In this document: positions 1 to 9,253 of the stretch, piece after piece
How the letters are laid out: each line of letters begins with the position of its first letter
Position numbering within the stretch: position 1 is the first letter of the stretch
Origin: an archaeon
Lineage (GTDB): Archaea; Nanobdellota; Nanobdellia; SCGC-AAA011-G17; GW2011-AR18
Reading direction: 5' to 3'
Assembly (NCBI GenBank): GCA_023245565.1
Contig: JAHFKB010000008.1
Location: forward strand, 1 to 33,592
Length of the DNA: 33,592 nucleotides
Notes under the pieces: model-generated
Told to the model about the DNA's origin: nothing
The model's input: only the letters and a program-made list of their open reading frames with translations
Database searches by the model: none
Program-made: the position numbers and the translations under genes

Positions 1-701
1 GAAATTCTATCTGAACCATTAAAATTTCCCTTAGGAACTCCATCAATTAATAATTTAGTATGGGGGACAGCACCTATGAATCCTAAAAATTTTCTAGTGG
101 GGTCATCATCTAAAATATAAGATGAAAAATTCAACCAATGTCTTTTAGCTTTTAATTCTTGAATAGTTTTCCCATAAACTTCACGATCCAATGGTCTTGA
201 TTTTGGCTGATTATATTCATGTTGAGTTCTTGCATTAGCTTGATCTACAAGAGTTATTAGTTTCTGAGAAGAAGGTTTGCCTGTTTTTAATTCTTTCCAA
301 GCAGATTTCCATTCATTTGATTCATATGGATGCAATTCAATTAATTCATTCCAAAGCAACTCAGAATAAAATTTCTTTGGGTCTTTTATATAGGGTTTAT
401 AATTCACTAAATTTTTATCTAATGCACTAACAAAGCAAATTTTATTTTTTCTTTTTTCATAAAATTTATTCCAATTTGGTAATTCATCAATACAAGGAAG
501 GCACCATTCTGACCAAACATGAACTAAGGTAATTCCATTTAAATCATCTAGATAAAACTTCCAAAATTGTTCTGGTTCTTTTTGAGGATCAACATAATCT
601 TCTATACTAAAGAGAAATGGTCTTTGCTTTGAAGTTGCTGAACCACTAAGTAAGGTTAATGCAGAAAACCCCAATAATAAATCTCTTCTTGTTAATGTCA
701 T
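1..701 (-). CDS. Thioredoxin/TlpA-like thiol-disulfide protein with Tat-like N-terminal signal (3' end truncated by window edge)
   Basis: Minus-strand ATG at 701 (not in the ORF track) translates MTLTRRDLLLGFSALTLLSGSATSKQRPFLFSIEDY...GITLVHVWSEWCLPCIDELPNWNKFYEKR...; WCxPC-type motif, twin-Arg plus hydrophobic N-terminus; open to position 1. Confidence 0.7.
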   Translation of the reverse strand, partial: MTLTRRDLLLGFSALTLLSGSATSKQRPFLFSIEDYVDPQKEPEQFWKFYLDDLNGITLVHVWSEWCLPCIDELPNWNKFYEKRKNKICFVSALDKNLVNYKPYIKDPKKFYSELLWNELIELHPYESNEWKSAWKELKTGKPSSQKLITLVDQANARTQHEYNQPKSRPLDREVYGKTIQELKAKRHWLNFSSYILDDDPTRKFLGFIGAVPHTKLLIDGVPKGNFNGSDRI

Positions 702-744
702 AAAATTATAAATTCAAAAAGACTTAAAAAGTTAACTCTGAAAA

Positions 745-1836
745 TTAATCTAAAAATTCTTTATTCCTAATTTTATCAGGTAAGTATTTTTCAGATACAA
801 AACTTATTCCTCTAGAACTCAAAGCCTGAATTTCAACTTTAGCTTTAAAATCCTTCATCATTTTAAATTGTCTCTGCCAAGCTTTATTATCTTTAAACCA
901 ATCATACTCACTTACTTGTTTAATTCTAGCATAATCTTTCTCATCTAATTTAATAAAATGTTTTTTTAAATCATATTTCTCAATATCATCCATAGTAATT
1001 CCAATATATTTTACACCTGGAATTGTTAATCTTTCAGAAGCATGAGCTAAAGCAATACTTCCATATTTAATTACAGAATAAATATATGCTCCATAAATAT
1101 CACCGTCGCATAAAACATAAATTGGTAATTCATATTCTTCATACAATCTTTGTAATAATCTTCTAATTCCTCTAGTAGTTTGTCCTTGTGATGAAACAAT
1201 TATAGCATCATTCTTTAACCAATATTTATCTTCATTCAAACGTTCCCAAACAGCAGCCTTCTCCATGTATAAAACATATTTAGCACTAACTTTCTTAAAA
1301 GTAATTTCTTCAACATTAGAAGGAATAGCCCAGCCCCCACTTCCTAATTTACTCCAGTCAATTGTATCTCCCTTATCTTCAATAACAACTTTACCAGCAA
1401 CACTTCCATTTTTATTTGCATTAACATGTAATTGTTCTCTAGATAAACCAGTAATAACTTCTAAATCTTCAATAGCTTTATCAGATTCAGGCTGATCATC
1501 AACTAAATTTATATTAGTTCCCGGAATAGTTTTCTTAACCATATAAAATACATCTCTAAGACTAGAATGTTTTCCACTATCTAACAATTTATCTTTAATT
1601 GTAGAAGCAACTTCAATAGTTTGTAAGAATTTTTTAGCATGAGCAACATTAAAAAAAGCTCTAGTACCTTTTTTATCACCTAATTTTAAAGTTTTACTTT
1701 TAGTATCATAAATAATATTGCTTAAATTTCTTAATGGAAATACTATTTCTGGATTTCTGCCTTTTTTAATTTGTTCAATTAATTTCATTCCTAATTCTTT
1801 CAATGAATTTTTTGCATTACCTTGTTTAGCTGGCAT
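745..1836 (-). CDS. top6A: DNA topoisomerase VI subunit A (Spo11/Top6A family)
   Basis: Translation contains [46 protein letters not shown] (TOPRIM-type DGD) and follows top6B with an 11-nt overlap. Confidence 0.95.
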   Translation of the reverse strand: MPAKQGNAKNSLKELGMKLIEQIKKGRNPEIVFPLRNLSNIIYDTKSKTLKLGDKKGTRAFFNVAHAKKFLQTIEVASTIKDKLLDSGKHSSLRDVFYMVKKTIPGTNINLVDDQPESDKAIEDLEVITGLSREQLHVNANKNGSVAGKVVIEDKGDTIDWSKLGSGGWAIPSNVEEITFKKVSAKYVLYMEKAAVWERLNEDKYWLKNDAIIVSSQGQTTRGIRRLLQRLYEEYELPIYVLCDGDIYGAYIYSVIKYGSIALAHASERLTIPGVKYIGITMDDIEKYDLKKHFIKLDEKDYARIKQVSEYDWFKDNKAWQRQFKMMKDFKAKVEIQALSSRGISFVSEKYLPDKIRNKEFLD

Positions 1837-3472
1837 CTGTATCTCCTAACGTAGTTTGTTTTTCACCAAACGCAACATTCTTACCTTTAATTTCAGTTTG
1901 TTCGGCTTCTTTAACATCAGATAATAAATCTTTCATATTTTTCTTTAAAATTTTTTCAAGTTCTTCTTGTATTTTTTCTTTTTTCTCTCCAGTTAAATTA
2001 GATAAAGAATTTGCTAATTCGGGAATATATTTTTCAAATAAATTAATTCTTTCTTGTTGTTCTCTTGCTCTAACATTTTTCCTTATATAAGAAGCCATTT
2101 GTCTTCCAACTTCTTGTAAAGCTAATTTCATTTCTTTAATTATTTCAGGATAATGAGCAATAGCTTCTTTAGCTTCAGAAGTAAATGGAACCCAAACACT
2201 AGCCATATGAACAACAACTATAACAGGACCAACAGGAATACTATCTTTACTCTGGCTTATTCCATAACTTTTCCAAGCAGTATCCATTATACTTTCAGTA
2301 GTAGCACAAGCACCTTGTTGATATAATAAAGGAACTCTATTTGCAAATCTCATAATTTTAATATGTTCTTCTTTTTCTAAGCTTCCACCATAAGCTAAAC
2401 CTACTTCAATTAAAAAAGGATTTCCTCTATAAACAGAAGGAGGTCTAGTAACTGCACAATAGAATTCAGCATTAATTTCTTTTTTCAAACCTTTAATCAA
2501 AGCTTCTTCTTTTAATGGAGATAAACAATCTGTTGGAGGAGCAATAATTTTTGTATTTTGTATTGAACCAAATAAAGATTCAGCTTCATCCCTTGCAATA
2601 GTACTTGGTCTTGCTCTAGGATTTAATTTAGCTTTCTCACAAATCTCATGAGCTAATTGTTGACTTATTCTTGAAAAATCACCTTGTAAAAAAGCAGATA
2701 ATGTTCCAGCACTGCTAGATTGCATCATTCTAATTAATACTCCAAGTTCTACACCATAGGGATGTGGCTTAATTTCTTTAGCTTCCTTTGGTAATTCATT
2801 CATAACTCTTGCATAAGTTAAAGTTTCTTTTTCAGGAGTTCTATAAGTAATTTGAGCATGAGGATTAATTAATGCAATTTCTTTTATATATTCATCAACA
2901 CTTTGTTTTCCTTTTTGATATGTTCCTTGTAATTCAACTTCTATTCTAACTCCATGTTCTTTTTTCCATTCAACAGTTTTATCTTCTTTAATTATTGGAT
3001 CATTTTTTTGTGTATCTAAATGAATTTCAAAATAATGTGCTTGATGTTTAGGACTAATTCTAGAAGTAACATGCATTCCTTTACCTGTTGTTAATTGTCC
3101 ATATAATAATACTGCACTAATTCCTATTCCTTGCTGCCCCCGTGACTGACGTAATCTATGAAATTTACTTCCATATAATAATTTACCAAAAATTTTAGGA
3201 ATCTGTTCTTTAACAATTCCAGGACCATTATCTTCAACTATTACTTTAAATCTGTCTTCTTTAATTTGTTGTAATTCAACATAAATATCTGGTAAAATTC
3301 CAGCTTCTTGAGTTGCATCTAAAGAATTATCTACAGCTTCTTTAACTGCCATCAATAATGCTTTTCTAGGATTATCAAAACCAAGTAGATGTCTATTTTT
3401 TGCAAAGAACTCAGAAACAGAAATTTCTCTCTGTTTTTCAGCCATCTCATGTGCTTTAGTTCTTTCAGCCAT
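1826..3472 (-). CDS. top6B: DNA topoisomerase VI subunit B
   Basis: GHKL ATPase motifs: [31 protein letters not shown]; immediately upstream of top6A. Confidence 0.96.
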   Translation of the reverse strand: MAERTKAHEMAEKQREISVSEFFAKNRHLLGFDNPRKALLMAVKEAVDNSLDATQEAGILPDIYVELQQIKEDRFKVIVEDNGPGIVKEQIPKIFGKLLYGSKFHRLRQSRGQQGIGISAVLLYGQLTTGKGMHVTSRISPKHQAHYFEIHLDTQKNDPIIKEDKTVEWKKEHGVRIEVELQGTYQKGKQSVDEYIKEIALINPHAQITYRTPEKETLTYARVMNELPKEAKEIKPHPYGVELGVLIRMMQSSSAGTLSAFLQGDFSRISQQLAHEICEKAKLNPRARPSTIARDEAESLFGSIQNTKIIAPPTDCLSPLKEEALIKGLKKEINAEFYCAVTRPPSVYRGNPFLIEVGLAYGGSLEKEEHIKIMRFANRVPLLYQQGACATTESIMDTAWKSYGISQSKDSIPVGPVIVVVHMASVWVPFTSEAKEAIAHYPEIIKEMKLALQEVGRQMASYIRKNVRAREQQERINLFEKYIPELANSLSNLTGEKKEKIQEELEKILKKNMKDLLSDVKEAEQTEIKGKNVAFGEKQTTLGDTDAS

Positions 3473-3544
3473 CTCTTTTCAAAGATGCATCGCAAGAACT
3501 TACTTATAAATTTTGCTCTAAAAAATTATATATATTTTAATAAA

Positions 3545-4204
3545 TTATTTATCTAAATCAAAAATATTTCTAATAGTTAAATCATTTAAAGAATTAACAA
3601 TCCTATCTGCAGATTCAAAATCTTTCTTTTTTTGAAATTTATTAGTTAAACCAATTGTTTTCATACCAATAGATCTAGCAATAGATAAACCACCATTATC
3701 ATCACTAATATAAAGACATTCATTTAAATTTACTTTTAATTTTCCAGCTTCATTTAATAAAAATTCTGGATCTGGTCTATATTTTTTAATATCTTCTAAA
3801 GCAGTAATTGCATCAAATTTTCTTAAAGAAATACCTAAAATTTCTAAATCTTCAATAAGATATTTTTTGGGGAAAAAACTTACAATCCCAATTTTAAAAT
3901 TATTTTGTTTTAAATTATTTATTAATTTTACAACACCATAATTTGGTTTTATTTTAAACTTTGTCATTAGCTCTTTAGCTAATTTTCTAGTCTCTTTACT
4001 AAAATTTTCATAATCTAAATTTAACTCATATTTTTTGTTCCAAAAATTTATTTGATCTTTCAAAGCCCAGCCTAAAGTTTCATTTAGTTCTTTTTTAGAT
4101 CTTTTAATATTAAATTGTTTAAAATATAAATCTCTAGCTTTTTGCATATAGGGTGTCGAATTATATAAAACCCCATTAAATCCAAAAATTACAGCTTTTA
4201 TCAT
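3545..4204 (-). CDS. HAD-superfamily protein with degenerate motif I (likely pseudoenzyme)
   Basis: HAD-like MIKAVIFGFNGVLYNST... with YISDDNGGLSIARSIGMKTIGLTNK; canonical DxDGV replaced by GFNGV. Confidence 0.75.
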   Translation of the reverse strand: MIKAVIFGFNGVLYNSTPYMQKARDLYFKQFNIKRSKKELNETLGWALKDQINFWNKKYELNLDYENFSKETRKLAKELMTKFKIKPNYGVVKLINNLKQNNFKIGIVSFFPKKYLIEDLEILGISLRKFDAITALEDIKKYRPDPEFLLNEAGKLKVNLNECLYISDDNGGLSIARSIGMKTIGLTNKFQKKKDFESADRIVNSLNDLTIRNIFDLDK

Positions 4205-4205
4205 T

Positions 4206-4418
4206 TTAACCTTTTGAATATTTATCTAAATTATAAGTTCCATTATCTTCATTATTTCTAATAATATAAACATAAGTAGTACCTGAACTTTGTCTTTGAA
4301 GATTAATAGTCAAAATTTCTCTAAGAGTATTTAAATCTGGAAGCCTTGATCCTCCAGAATAAGATAAACCTGATTTTCTTACTGCATCATCAATTGTTTT
4401 AATTATATTTTTAGCCAT
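4206..4418 (-). CDS. Small hypothetical protein
   Basis: 70-aa ORF in same-strand run between cupin and HAD genes. Confidence 0.5.
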   Translation of the reverse strand: MAKNIIKTIDDAVRKSGLSYSGGSRLPDLNTLREILTINLQRQSSGTTYVYIIRNNEDNGTYNLDKYSKG

Positions 4419-4430
4419 TTTATATAAAAA

Positions 4431-4775
4431 TTATAAATAATTAGCTCCTTTTTCCAAAATAATTTTATCATCTTCATTAAATTCTTGTCTTACAACAATG
4501 ACATTACTATCTTCTAATGTTTCAATAACTCTATGAATTTCTCCTGGATAAACTTGTACAACATCACCATTAGAAAAAATAATTTTTTCACTATTAATTT
4601 CTATTATTATCTTTCCTGTCAGAATTATATAAAATTCGTGACCTTTGGGATGATAATGTAAATCATCAGAAACTCCTTTTATATTTTTTAAACTATTAAT
4701 TCTTATTGGTGAACCTGTATGAATCCCGCATACTTTTTTCATTTGTTTTTCAAAAGCTAAATTGTATTTTTTCAT
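4431..4775 (-). CDS. Cupin-domain protein
   Basis: GVSDDLHYHPKGHEFYIILTGKIIIEINSEKIIFSNGDVVQVYPGEIHRV: cupin HxH...E...H pattern. Confidence 0.85.
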   Translation of the reverse strand: MKKYNLAFEKQMKKVCGIHTGSPIRINSLKNIKGVSDDLHYHPKGHEFYIILTGKIIIEINSEKIIFSNGDVVQVYPGEIHRVIETLEDSNVIVVRQEFNEDDKIILEKGANYL

Positions 4776-4795
4776 AAGAAATGATAGATTTAATT

Positions 4796-4804
4796 AAATA
4801 TAAA
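4796..4804 (-). promoter_or_regulatory. Candidate TATA box of the cupin gene
   Basis: Minus-strand TTTATATTT centred about 25 nt upstream of ATG (4775); leaderless archaeal promoter spacing. Confidence 0.6.
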
Positions 4805-4811
4805 CTTTTAG

Positions 4812-4833
4812 CTTAAAAACTTAAGTTTTTTAG
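4812..4833. promoter_or_regulatory. Near-perfect palindrome, candidate operator between divergent promoters
   Basis: CTTAAAAACTT|AAGTTTTTTAG: 10 of 11 positions per arm are symmetric; the inner 16 bp AAAAACTTAAGTTTTT is perfect. Confidence 0.6.
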
Positions 4834-4839
4834 AAAACC

Positions 4840-4847
4840 TTATAAAA
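4840..4847 (+). promoter_or_regulatory. Candidate TATA box of the AbrB/PhoU-like gene
   Basis: TTATAAAA centred about 25 nt upstream of ATG (4868). Confidence 0.65.
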
Positions 4848-4867
4848 CAGTTAATTAAGCTTATTTT

Positions 4868-5743
4868 ATGAAAAGAAAACTAGTTCAAATGGGTAAACAT
4901 ACATTAATGACTGCAATTCCAAGTAAGTGGATAAATAAACACAATTTAAAAAAAGGAGATTTTATTGAATTCACAGAAATAGACAATAAACTAATAGCAA
5001 CTTCTACAGTTGAAATATTTGAGAAAAAAACAGAGATAAATTTAATTTCTTCAACAACAATGGTTGTATGGCGTAGTATTCAACCAACTTATACTTCAGG
5101 TTATGATGAGGTTAAAATAAAGTTCAAAGATGAAAAAGCACTTCAGTTAATTGAGAATGATATAAATAATTTAATCGGTTTTGAAATTGTAGAGACTAGA
5201 AAAGATTTTGTAATAGTTAAATCAGTTTCCAAACAATTAGATGAAGAATTTCCAACAATATTAAGAAGAGTTTTTTTTATTTTAAAAAATATGATGGAAA
5301 CCACAGAACAATCTTTAAAAAATAGGAGTAAATTTAAAGAAATAAAATCTTTAGAGAATACAATTAATAGATATACTATGTTTCTAAAAAGAATAATAAA
5401 CAGAAGAGGATATAAATATCCACACTACATGTATCTTTTAGTTACATTTTTGGAATTAACAGCAAATCATTTAGATTATATAAGAAGAGATTTTAAAAAC
5501 AACCCTAAAAAGAAAATTATTGAACAAGAAATAAAAGATTTTAATAAAATTTTAGAATTCAATAATAAAATATATGATCTTTATTATAATTACAATGATG
5601 AAAAATTTAATAATATTGCAGAAGAACTTCCCCATTTCAAATGGTTTGATAAAATAAAAGATCCAGAAATTAAATTTAATTTTAAAGCAATAACAGAATA
5701 TTTAGTACAAATTTCAAGACAGATAAAAGCATTAAATACTTAA
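4868..5743 (+). CDS. AbrB/SpoVT-like DNA-binding plus PhoU-like helical domain regulator
   Basis: N-term MKRKLVQMGKHTLMTAIPSKWINKHNLKKGDFIEFTEIDNKLIATS resembles AbrB swapped-hairpin; long helical C-terminus as in archaeal PhoU-like regulators. Confidence 0.75.
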   Translation: MKRKLVQMGKHTLMTAIPSKWINKHNLKKGDFIEFTEIDNKLIATSTVEIFEKKTEINLISSTTMVVWRSIQPTYTSGYDEVKIKFKDEKALQLIENDINNLIGFEIVETRKDFVIVKSVSKQLDEEFPTILRRVFFILKNMMETTEQSLKNRSKFKEIKSLENTINRYTMFLKRIINRRGYKYPHYMYLLVTFLELTANHLDYIRRDFKNNPKKKIIEQEIKDFNKILEFNNKIYDLYYNYNDEKFNNIAEELPHFKWFDKIKDPEIKFNFKAITEYLVQISRQIKALNT

Positions 5744-5744
5744 A

Positions 5745-6308
5745 TTAAGAATAAATTATTTTTAACTTAGGCCATTTCTTTTTCCAGTTCTTAGTTTTCA
5801 ATCTTTTAATATAAATTTCTTTATGATTAATAGATAAAGGATTAATTTTAATAATTAAATTAATAAGATCTTTAATTCCATGTGGTGCAATTAAAACTAA
5901 ATTATTATTTCTATTTAATTTTACACCAACACAAGTTGCAGTTTCATTAAACCTAGCTAAACCATCTTTAGAAAATTTGTAAGGTTTATCTCCTTTCCAT
6001 AAAGCAATTCTAGCTTGATTAGTTACAGACCAATTAATAGAACTATTAATTTCACTTAATTTCTTTTGTATTTTTTCTTCAGTCTTCTCAGATAAATCTT
6101 TTTTATCAAAATAAATTATATCAACATCATTCATTTTAGTTCTTTTTTTATATCCATGTAAATAATCAAATACTTTATTTCTAACAAATCCAGCACCAAT
6201 CCACCAATCAGGTAAATTAAGATAATTAACAATTCTAAGAATATTCATCATCCATTTATCTTTTTTAATTAAATTCAAAATATCTTTTTTAGTTTTTAAT
6301 TTTTTCAT
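5745..6308 (-). CDS. Nucleotidyltransferase family protein (DUF925-like)
   Basis: WWIGAGFVRNKVFDYLHGYKKRTKMNDVDIIYFD matches the nucleotidyltransferase GAGxxR/N...DVDxxYFD pattern. Confidence 0.75.
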   Translation of the reverse strand: MKKLKTKKDILNLIKKDKWMMNILRIVNYLNLPDWWIGAGFVRNKVFDYLHGYKKRTKMNDVDIIYFDKKDLSEKTEEKIQKKLSEINSSINWSVTNQARIALWKGDKPYKFSKDGLARFNETATCVGVKLNRNNNLVLIAPHGIKDLINLIIKINPLSINHKEIYIKRLKTKNWKKKWPKLKIIYS

Positions 6309-6314
6309 TATTAA

Positions 6315-6956
6315 TCATTTATCAATTTCATTAATTGCTAAAAGAATATCTTCTGGTTTATTAACTCCTACCTTTTGTACATGTTCTGGAATGTCATTCT
6401 TATTATAACCCCAACCATACTCAACTAAAATTATATTTTCTATTCCTGCTCCTTTAGCATCATGATAATCATTTACTCTATCTCCAATAATTATTACTTC
6501 TTTAGGATTTAGTTTTTCCTCTTTTAATAAATTAATTATTTCAACAGTTTTTTTCATAGGACCTAATTTTCCAGCAACAATTTTATTAAAAAATTTGAAA
6601 ATACCAATTTTTCCTAATTTATTTTTAACTTCATCAAAAAGATTAGAGGAAACTAAAAATAATTTATATTTTTTAGATAAATTAATTATTACCTTATCTA
6701 TATTGAGAAAAAAGTTAGGGTCTTGTTTGTGTATTTCATTTTTGTAAATAACATCTGCTTTTTTTATTTCTTCTTGACTAAAACCCAAATTCCTCAAAAA
6801 AATTCGTGAATTTAATCCATATGCAATTTGAAAATCAAGAAATTCTTTTGGACAATTTTTATTAAGTTTATCACAAATTATCTGATAAACATTGTGAATG
6901 GTAGGAAATGAATCTACAATTACTCCATCATAATCAAATATTATTGCCTTTATCAT
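6315..6956 (-). CDS. HAD-superfamily hydrolase (phosphoglycolate phosphatase-like)
   Basis: IFDYDGVIVDS motif I, VSSNL motif II, IIGDRVNDYHDAKGAG motif IV. Confidence 0.9.
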   Translation of the reverse strand: MIKAIIFDYDGVIVDSFPTIHNVYQIICDKLNKNCPKEFLDFQIAYGLNSRIFLRNLGFSQEEIKKADVIYKNEIHKQDPNFFLNIDKVIINLSKKYKLFLVSSNLFDEVKNKLGKIGIFKFFNKIVAGKLGPMKKTVEIINLLKEEKLNPKEVIIIGDRVNDYHDAKGAGIENIILVEYGWGYNKNDIPEHVQKVGVNKPEDILLAINEIDK

Positions 6957-6957
6957 T

Positions 6958-7491
6958 TCAATACATTCTCTTTATCATTTCTTTTTTTTGTTTTTCTAAC
7001 CAAGCATAAACAGTAGAATGTCTGTTTCCAGCAAGTAAACTTTCAAAAGCTTTCCTAGCTAAACTAACTCCTTCATGTTCTCCAATTATAGAAATAGTTT
7101 TTCCATAAACAACAATTTTAGTATCTGTTAATTCCTCAATAGTTTTTCTAGCTTTACCTTCAGTTCCAATTATTCTAGATCTAACTCTAATTAAATTATT
7201 TTTAGAATTTCCAACATAATAAGTTAACTCAATCATCTCAAAATAATTATGTTCATCTAATAATTCCAAAGCAATTTCAGGATTAAATCCTCTTCCAATA
7301 GCTTTAACTATATTTTGACCAATTAATAAATTTAAACCATCATCTCCTTCTAAATTAACATCAGCTTCATTTGAATCAACAGTTATTTTTATACCTAAAG
7401 CTTTCTCTATTTTTTTCTTAACAGCGCCTTTTACTCCAAGTAAAACAGCTACTCTTTCTTTAGGTATTTTAACTTCATAATTAAATTCCAT
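6958..7491 (-). CDS. KH-domain RNA-binding protein (Dim2/Pno1-like rRNA processing factor)
   Basis: Two KH-like segments (LLGVKGAVKKKIEKALGIKI; IIGTEGKARKTIEELTDTKIVV) adjacent to a RIO kinase. Confidence 0.9.
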   Translation of the reverse strand: MEFNYEVKIPKERVAVLLGVKGAVKKKIEKALGIKITVDSNEADVNLEGDDGLNLLIGQNIVKAIGRGFNPEIALELLDEHNYFEMIELTYYVGNSKNNLIRVRSRIIGTEGKARKTIEELTDTKIVVYGKTISIIGEHEGVSLARKAFESLLAGNRHSTVYAWLEKQKKEMIKRMY

Positions 7492-8191
7492 TTTTTATTA
7501 TTCCCTTCATTACAGTATTAACATCAATTTTTAAACTTAATTTATTAAAGTATCTCTCTAAGTTTTTAATATCTCTTTCTAATAACTCATCAACATTTGG
7601 ATAATCTAATCTAACTCCATGACTTAAATCTATAATATATGGTTTTTCATTATAATTTAAAATATTAAATTCACTTAAATCACCATGAATAAATCCTGCT
7701 TTGTAAAATAATTTTAAATTTTTAATTAATTCTTTACTAAACTTCTTTAAATCTTTAGGTCTACAATCTTTTAATCTAGGAGCAGCTTCTCCGCCATCAC
7801 CTATTAATTCCATAACTAAAACATTTTCACTTACAGCATAAGGAACAGGAACTTTAGCTCCAATTTTATTAGCTACTAATAAATTTCTATATTCCCTCTG
7901 TGCCCAAGCACTTATTACTTTTCTTCTCTGATTACTTAAACCTTTAAATCTTGCATCAGGTCCAATATATCTATACATTCTTTTAAAATCTGCATTATTA
8001 ACTCTATAAATTTTAATAATAACATAAGTTCCATCTTTTTTAATAGCTGTAAAAACATTGCTCTCTTTACCAATACTAACAGGACTTCTTAATTCATCAA
8101 AATAACCTTCACTTTCTAACTTAAAGATGGTTCTTAATGTTCTTTCATCAAAGACTCCTTTATATGTTCTAAATTTCTCCTTACCTTCCAT
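7481..8191 (-). CDS. rio1: RIO1-type serine protein kinase
   Basis: SPVSIGKESNVFTAIKKDGTYVIIKIYRV...FIHGDLSEFNIL...YIIDLSHGV. Confidence 0.95.
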   Translation of the reverse strand: MEGKEKFRTYKGVFDERTLRTIFKLESEGYFDELRSPVSIGKESNVFTAIKKDGTYVIIKIYRVNNADFKRMYRYIGPDARFKGLSNQRRKVISAWAQREYRNLLVANKIGAKVPVPYAVSENVLVMELIGDGGEAAPRLKDCRPKDLKKFSKELIKNLKLFYKAGFIHGDLSEFNILNYNEKPYIIDLSHGVRLDYPNVDELLERDIKNLERYFNKLSLKIDVNTVMKGIIKNGI

Positions 8192-8241
8192 AACAATAAT
8201 TGACTAGAAATCTATATAAATATTAGTAAATCAAAAAACTT

Positions 8242-8559
8242 ATGTCAGAAGAGGCAATAGAATTCTTAAGAAAATTAGATTTTAAAGAATTAAATTCAGA
8301 TTGTTCAAAAAATAATTTAAACTTAAGAATAGATGATCATACAAAAGAAAAATTCCAAGCAGCATTAAGAACAGCTTATCTTTTAATTACTCAACCAATA
8401 GAAATTGCAATTCCAAGGCAAACAAAAATGGATTCAATGCAATCAATAAGAGAAGTTAAAAAAGTCTTAGATTCTCTTTACTTAAAAACAAAAGATCAAA
8501 AATATAAAAATAATATTAATCATATAAATGATTTAATGGGTAATGGAAAATTAAGATGA
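8242..8559 (+). CDS. Hypothetical protein
   Basis: 105-aa ORF starting about 50 nt from divergent rio1; stop overlaps the next start (ATGA). Confidence 0.65.
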   Translation: MSEEAIEFLRKLDFKELNSDCSKNNLNLRIDDHTKEKFQAALRTAYLLITQPIEIAIPRQTKMDSMQSIREVKKVLDSLYLKTKDQKYKNNINHINDLMGNGKLR

Positions 8560-9251
8560 AAAAACAATTTGATATTAATAAATTACCAAATGATGGATAT
8601 ATTATATTTCCATTATCAATGAGTAGATTAAGTAATACTCAAAATGCAGAAGAATGTTATAAAACAATAGAATATTTTGAGAGAAAAATATCAAGTATAG
8701 GAATAGACGGAATATTTCTTTATACAAATGGTTTATATTATAACAATAATGAACCTGCACTAGAAGTAAGAAAAAGAACTAATGGACAAATGCTTGCACA
8801 TAAAAATGCAATTATGAAATTAATTCTAAAAGACAAAAAATATGTACCACAAGCAATGCATTTTTTACCATGGGATTACATTATATTAAATTCTCCAGAT
8901 TATCAAAATTTTATTCAAAAGTTAAATGAATTAAAAGATAGAGATAAAGAATTTTATAAATTATTAAAAGAGGGTCTGGGAAATAGAGAAGAAAATGAAG
9001 CTAATATAAGTTTCTTAATAGAAGAAATAGTGGTAAGTCATATAGTGAGACAGAGATTAATAGAATTTCCAAAAACATTAGTTAAACAAGATAATTTTAG
9101 ATTAATAATTTATCCAGGACCTTATTTCAAAGCAGATTTATATCAATGGAAAAAGAAAATACTTCCTCAAAAAGAGAATAAAAATCCTTATTATGCATCG
9201 CACTATGATATTAGCAAAAAAATTTTATATAATTTTGATGATTTAGATTAA
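8556..9251 (+). CDS. Hypothetical protein; possible divergent tRNA-dependent cyclodipeptide synthase-like fold
   Basis: 231 aa; N-terminal beta segment with Ser cluster (FPLSMSRLSN), later FLIEEI...IIYPGPYFKADLYQ resembling the CDPS (Y/F)xxxE...YP...LY ordering. ORF solid, family uncertain. Confidence 0.4.
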   Translation: MKKQFDINKLPNDGYIIFPLSMSRLSNTQNAEECYKTIEYFERKISSIGIDGIFLYTNGLYYNNNEPALEVRKRTNGQMLAHKNAIMKLILKDKKYVPQAMHFLPWDYIILNSPDYQNFIQKLNELKDRDKEFYKLLKEGLGNREENEANISFLIEEIVVSHIVRQRLIEFPKTLVKQDNFRLIIYPGPYFKADLYQWKKKILPQKENKNPYYASHYDISKKILYNFDDLD

Positions 9252-9253
9252 AG

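Noticed and set aside
1265-1495. Plus-strand ORF antisense to top6A
   Set aside because: Entirely inside the well-supported top6A frame; composition is a mirror of the real coding strand.
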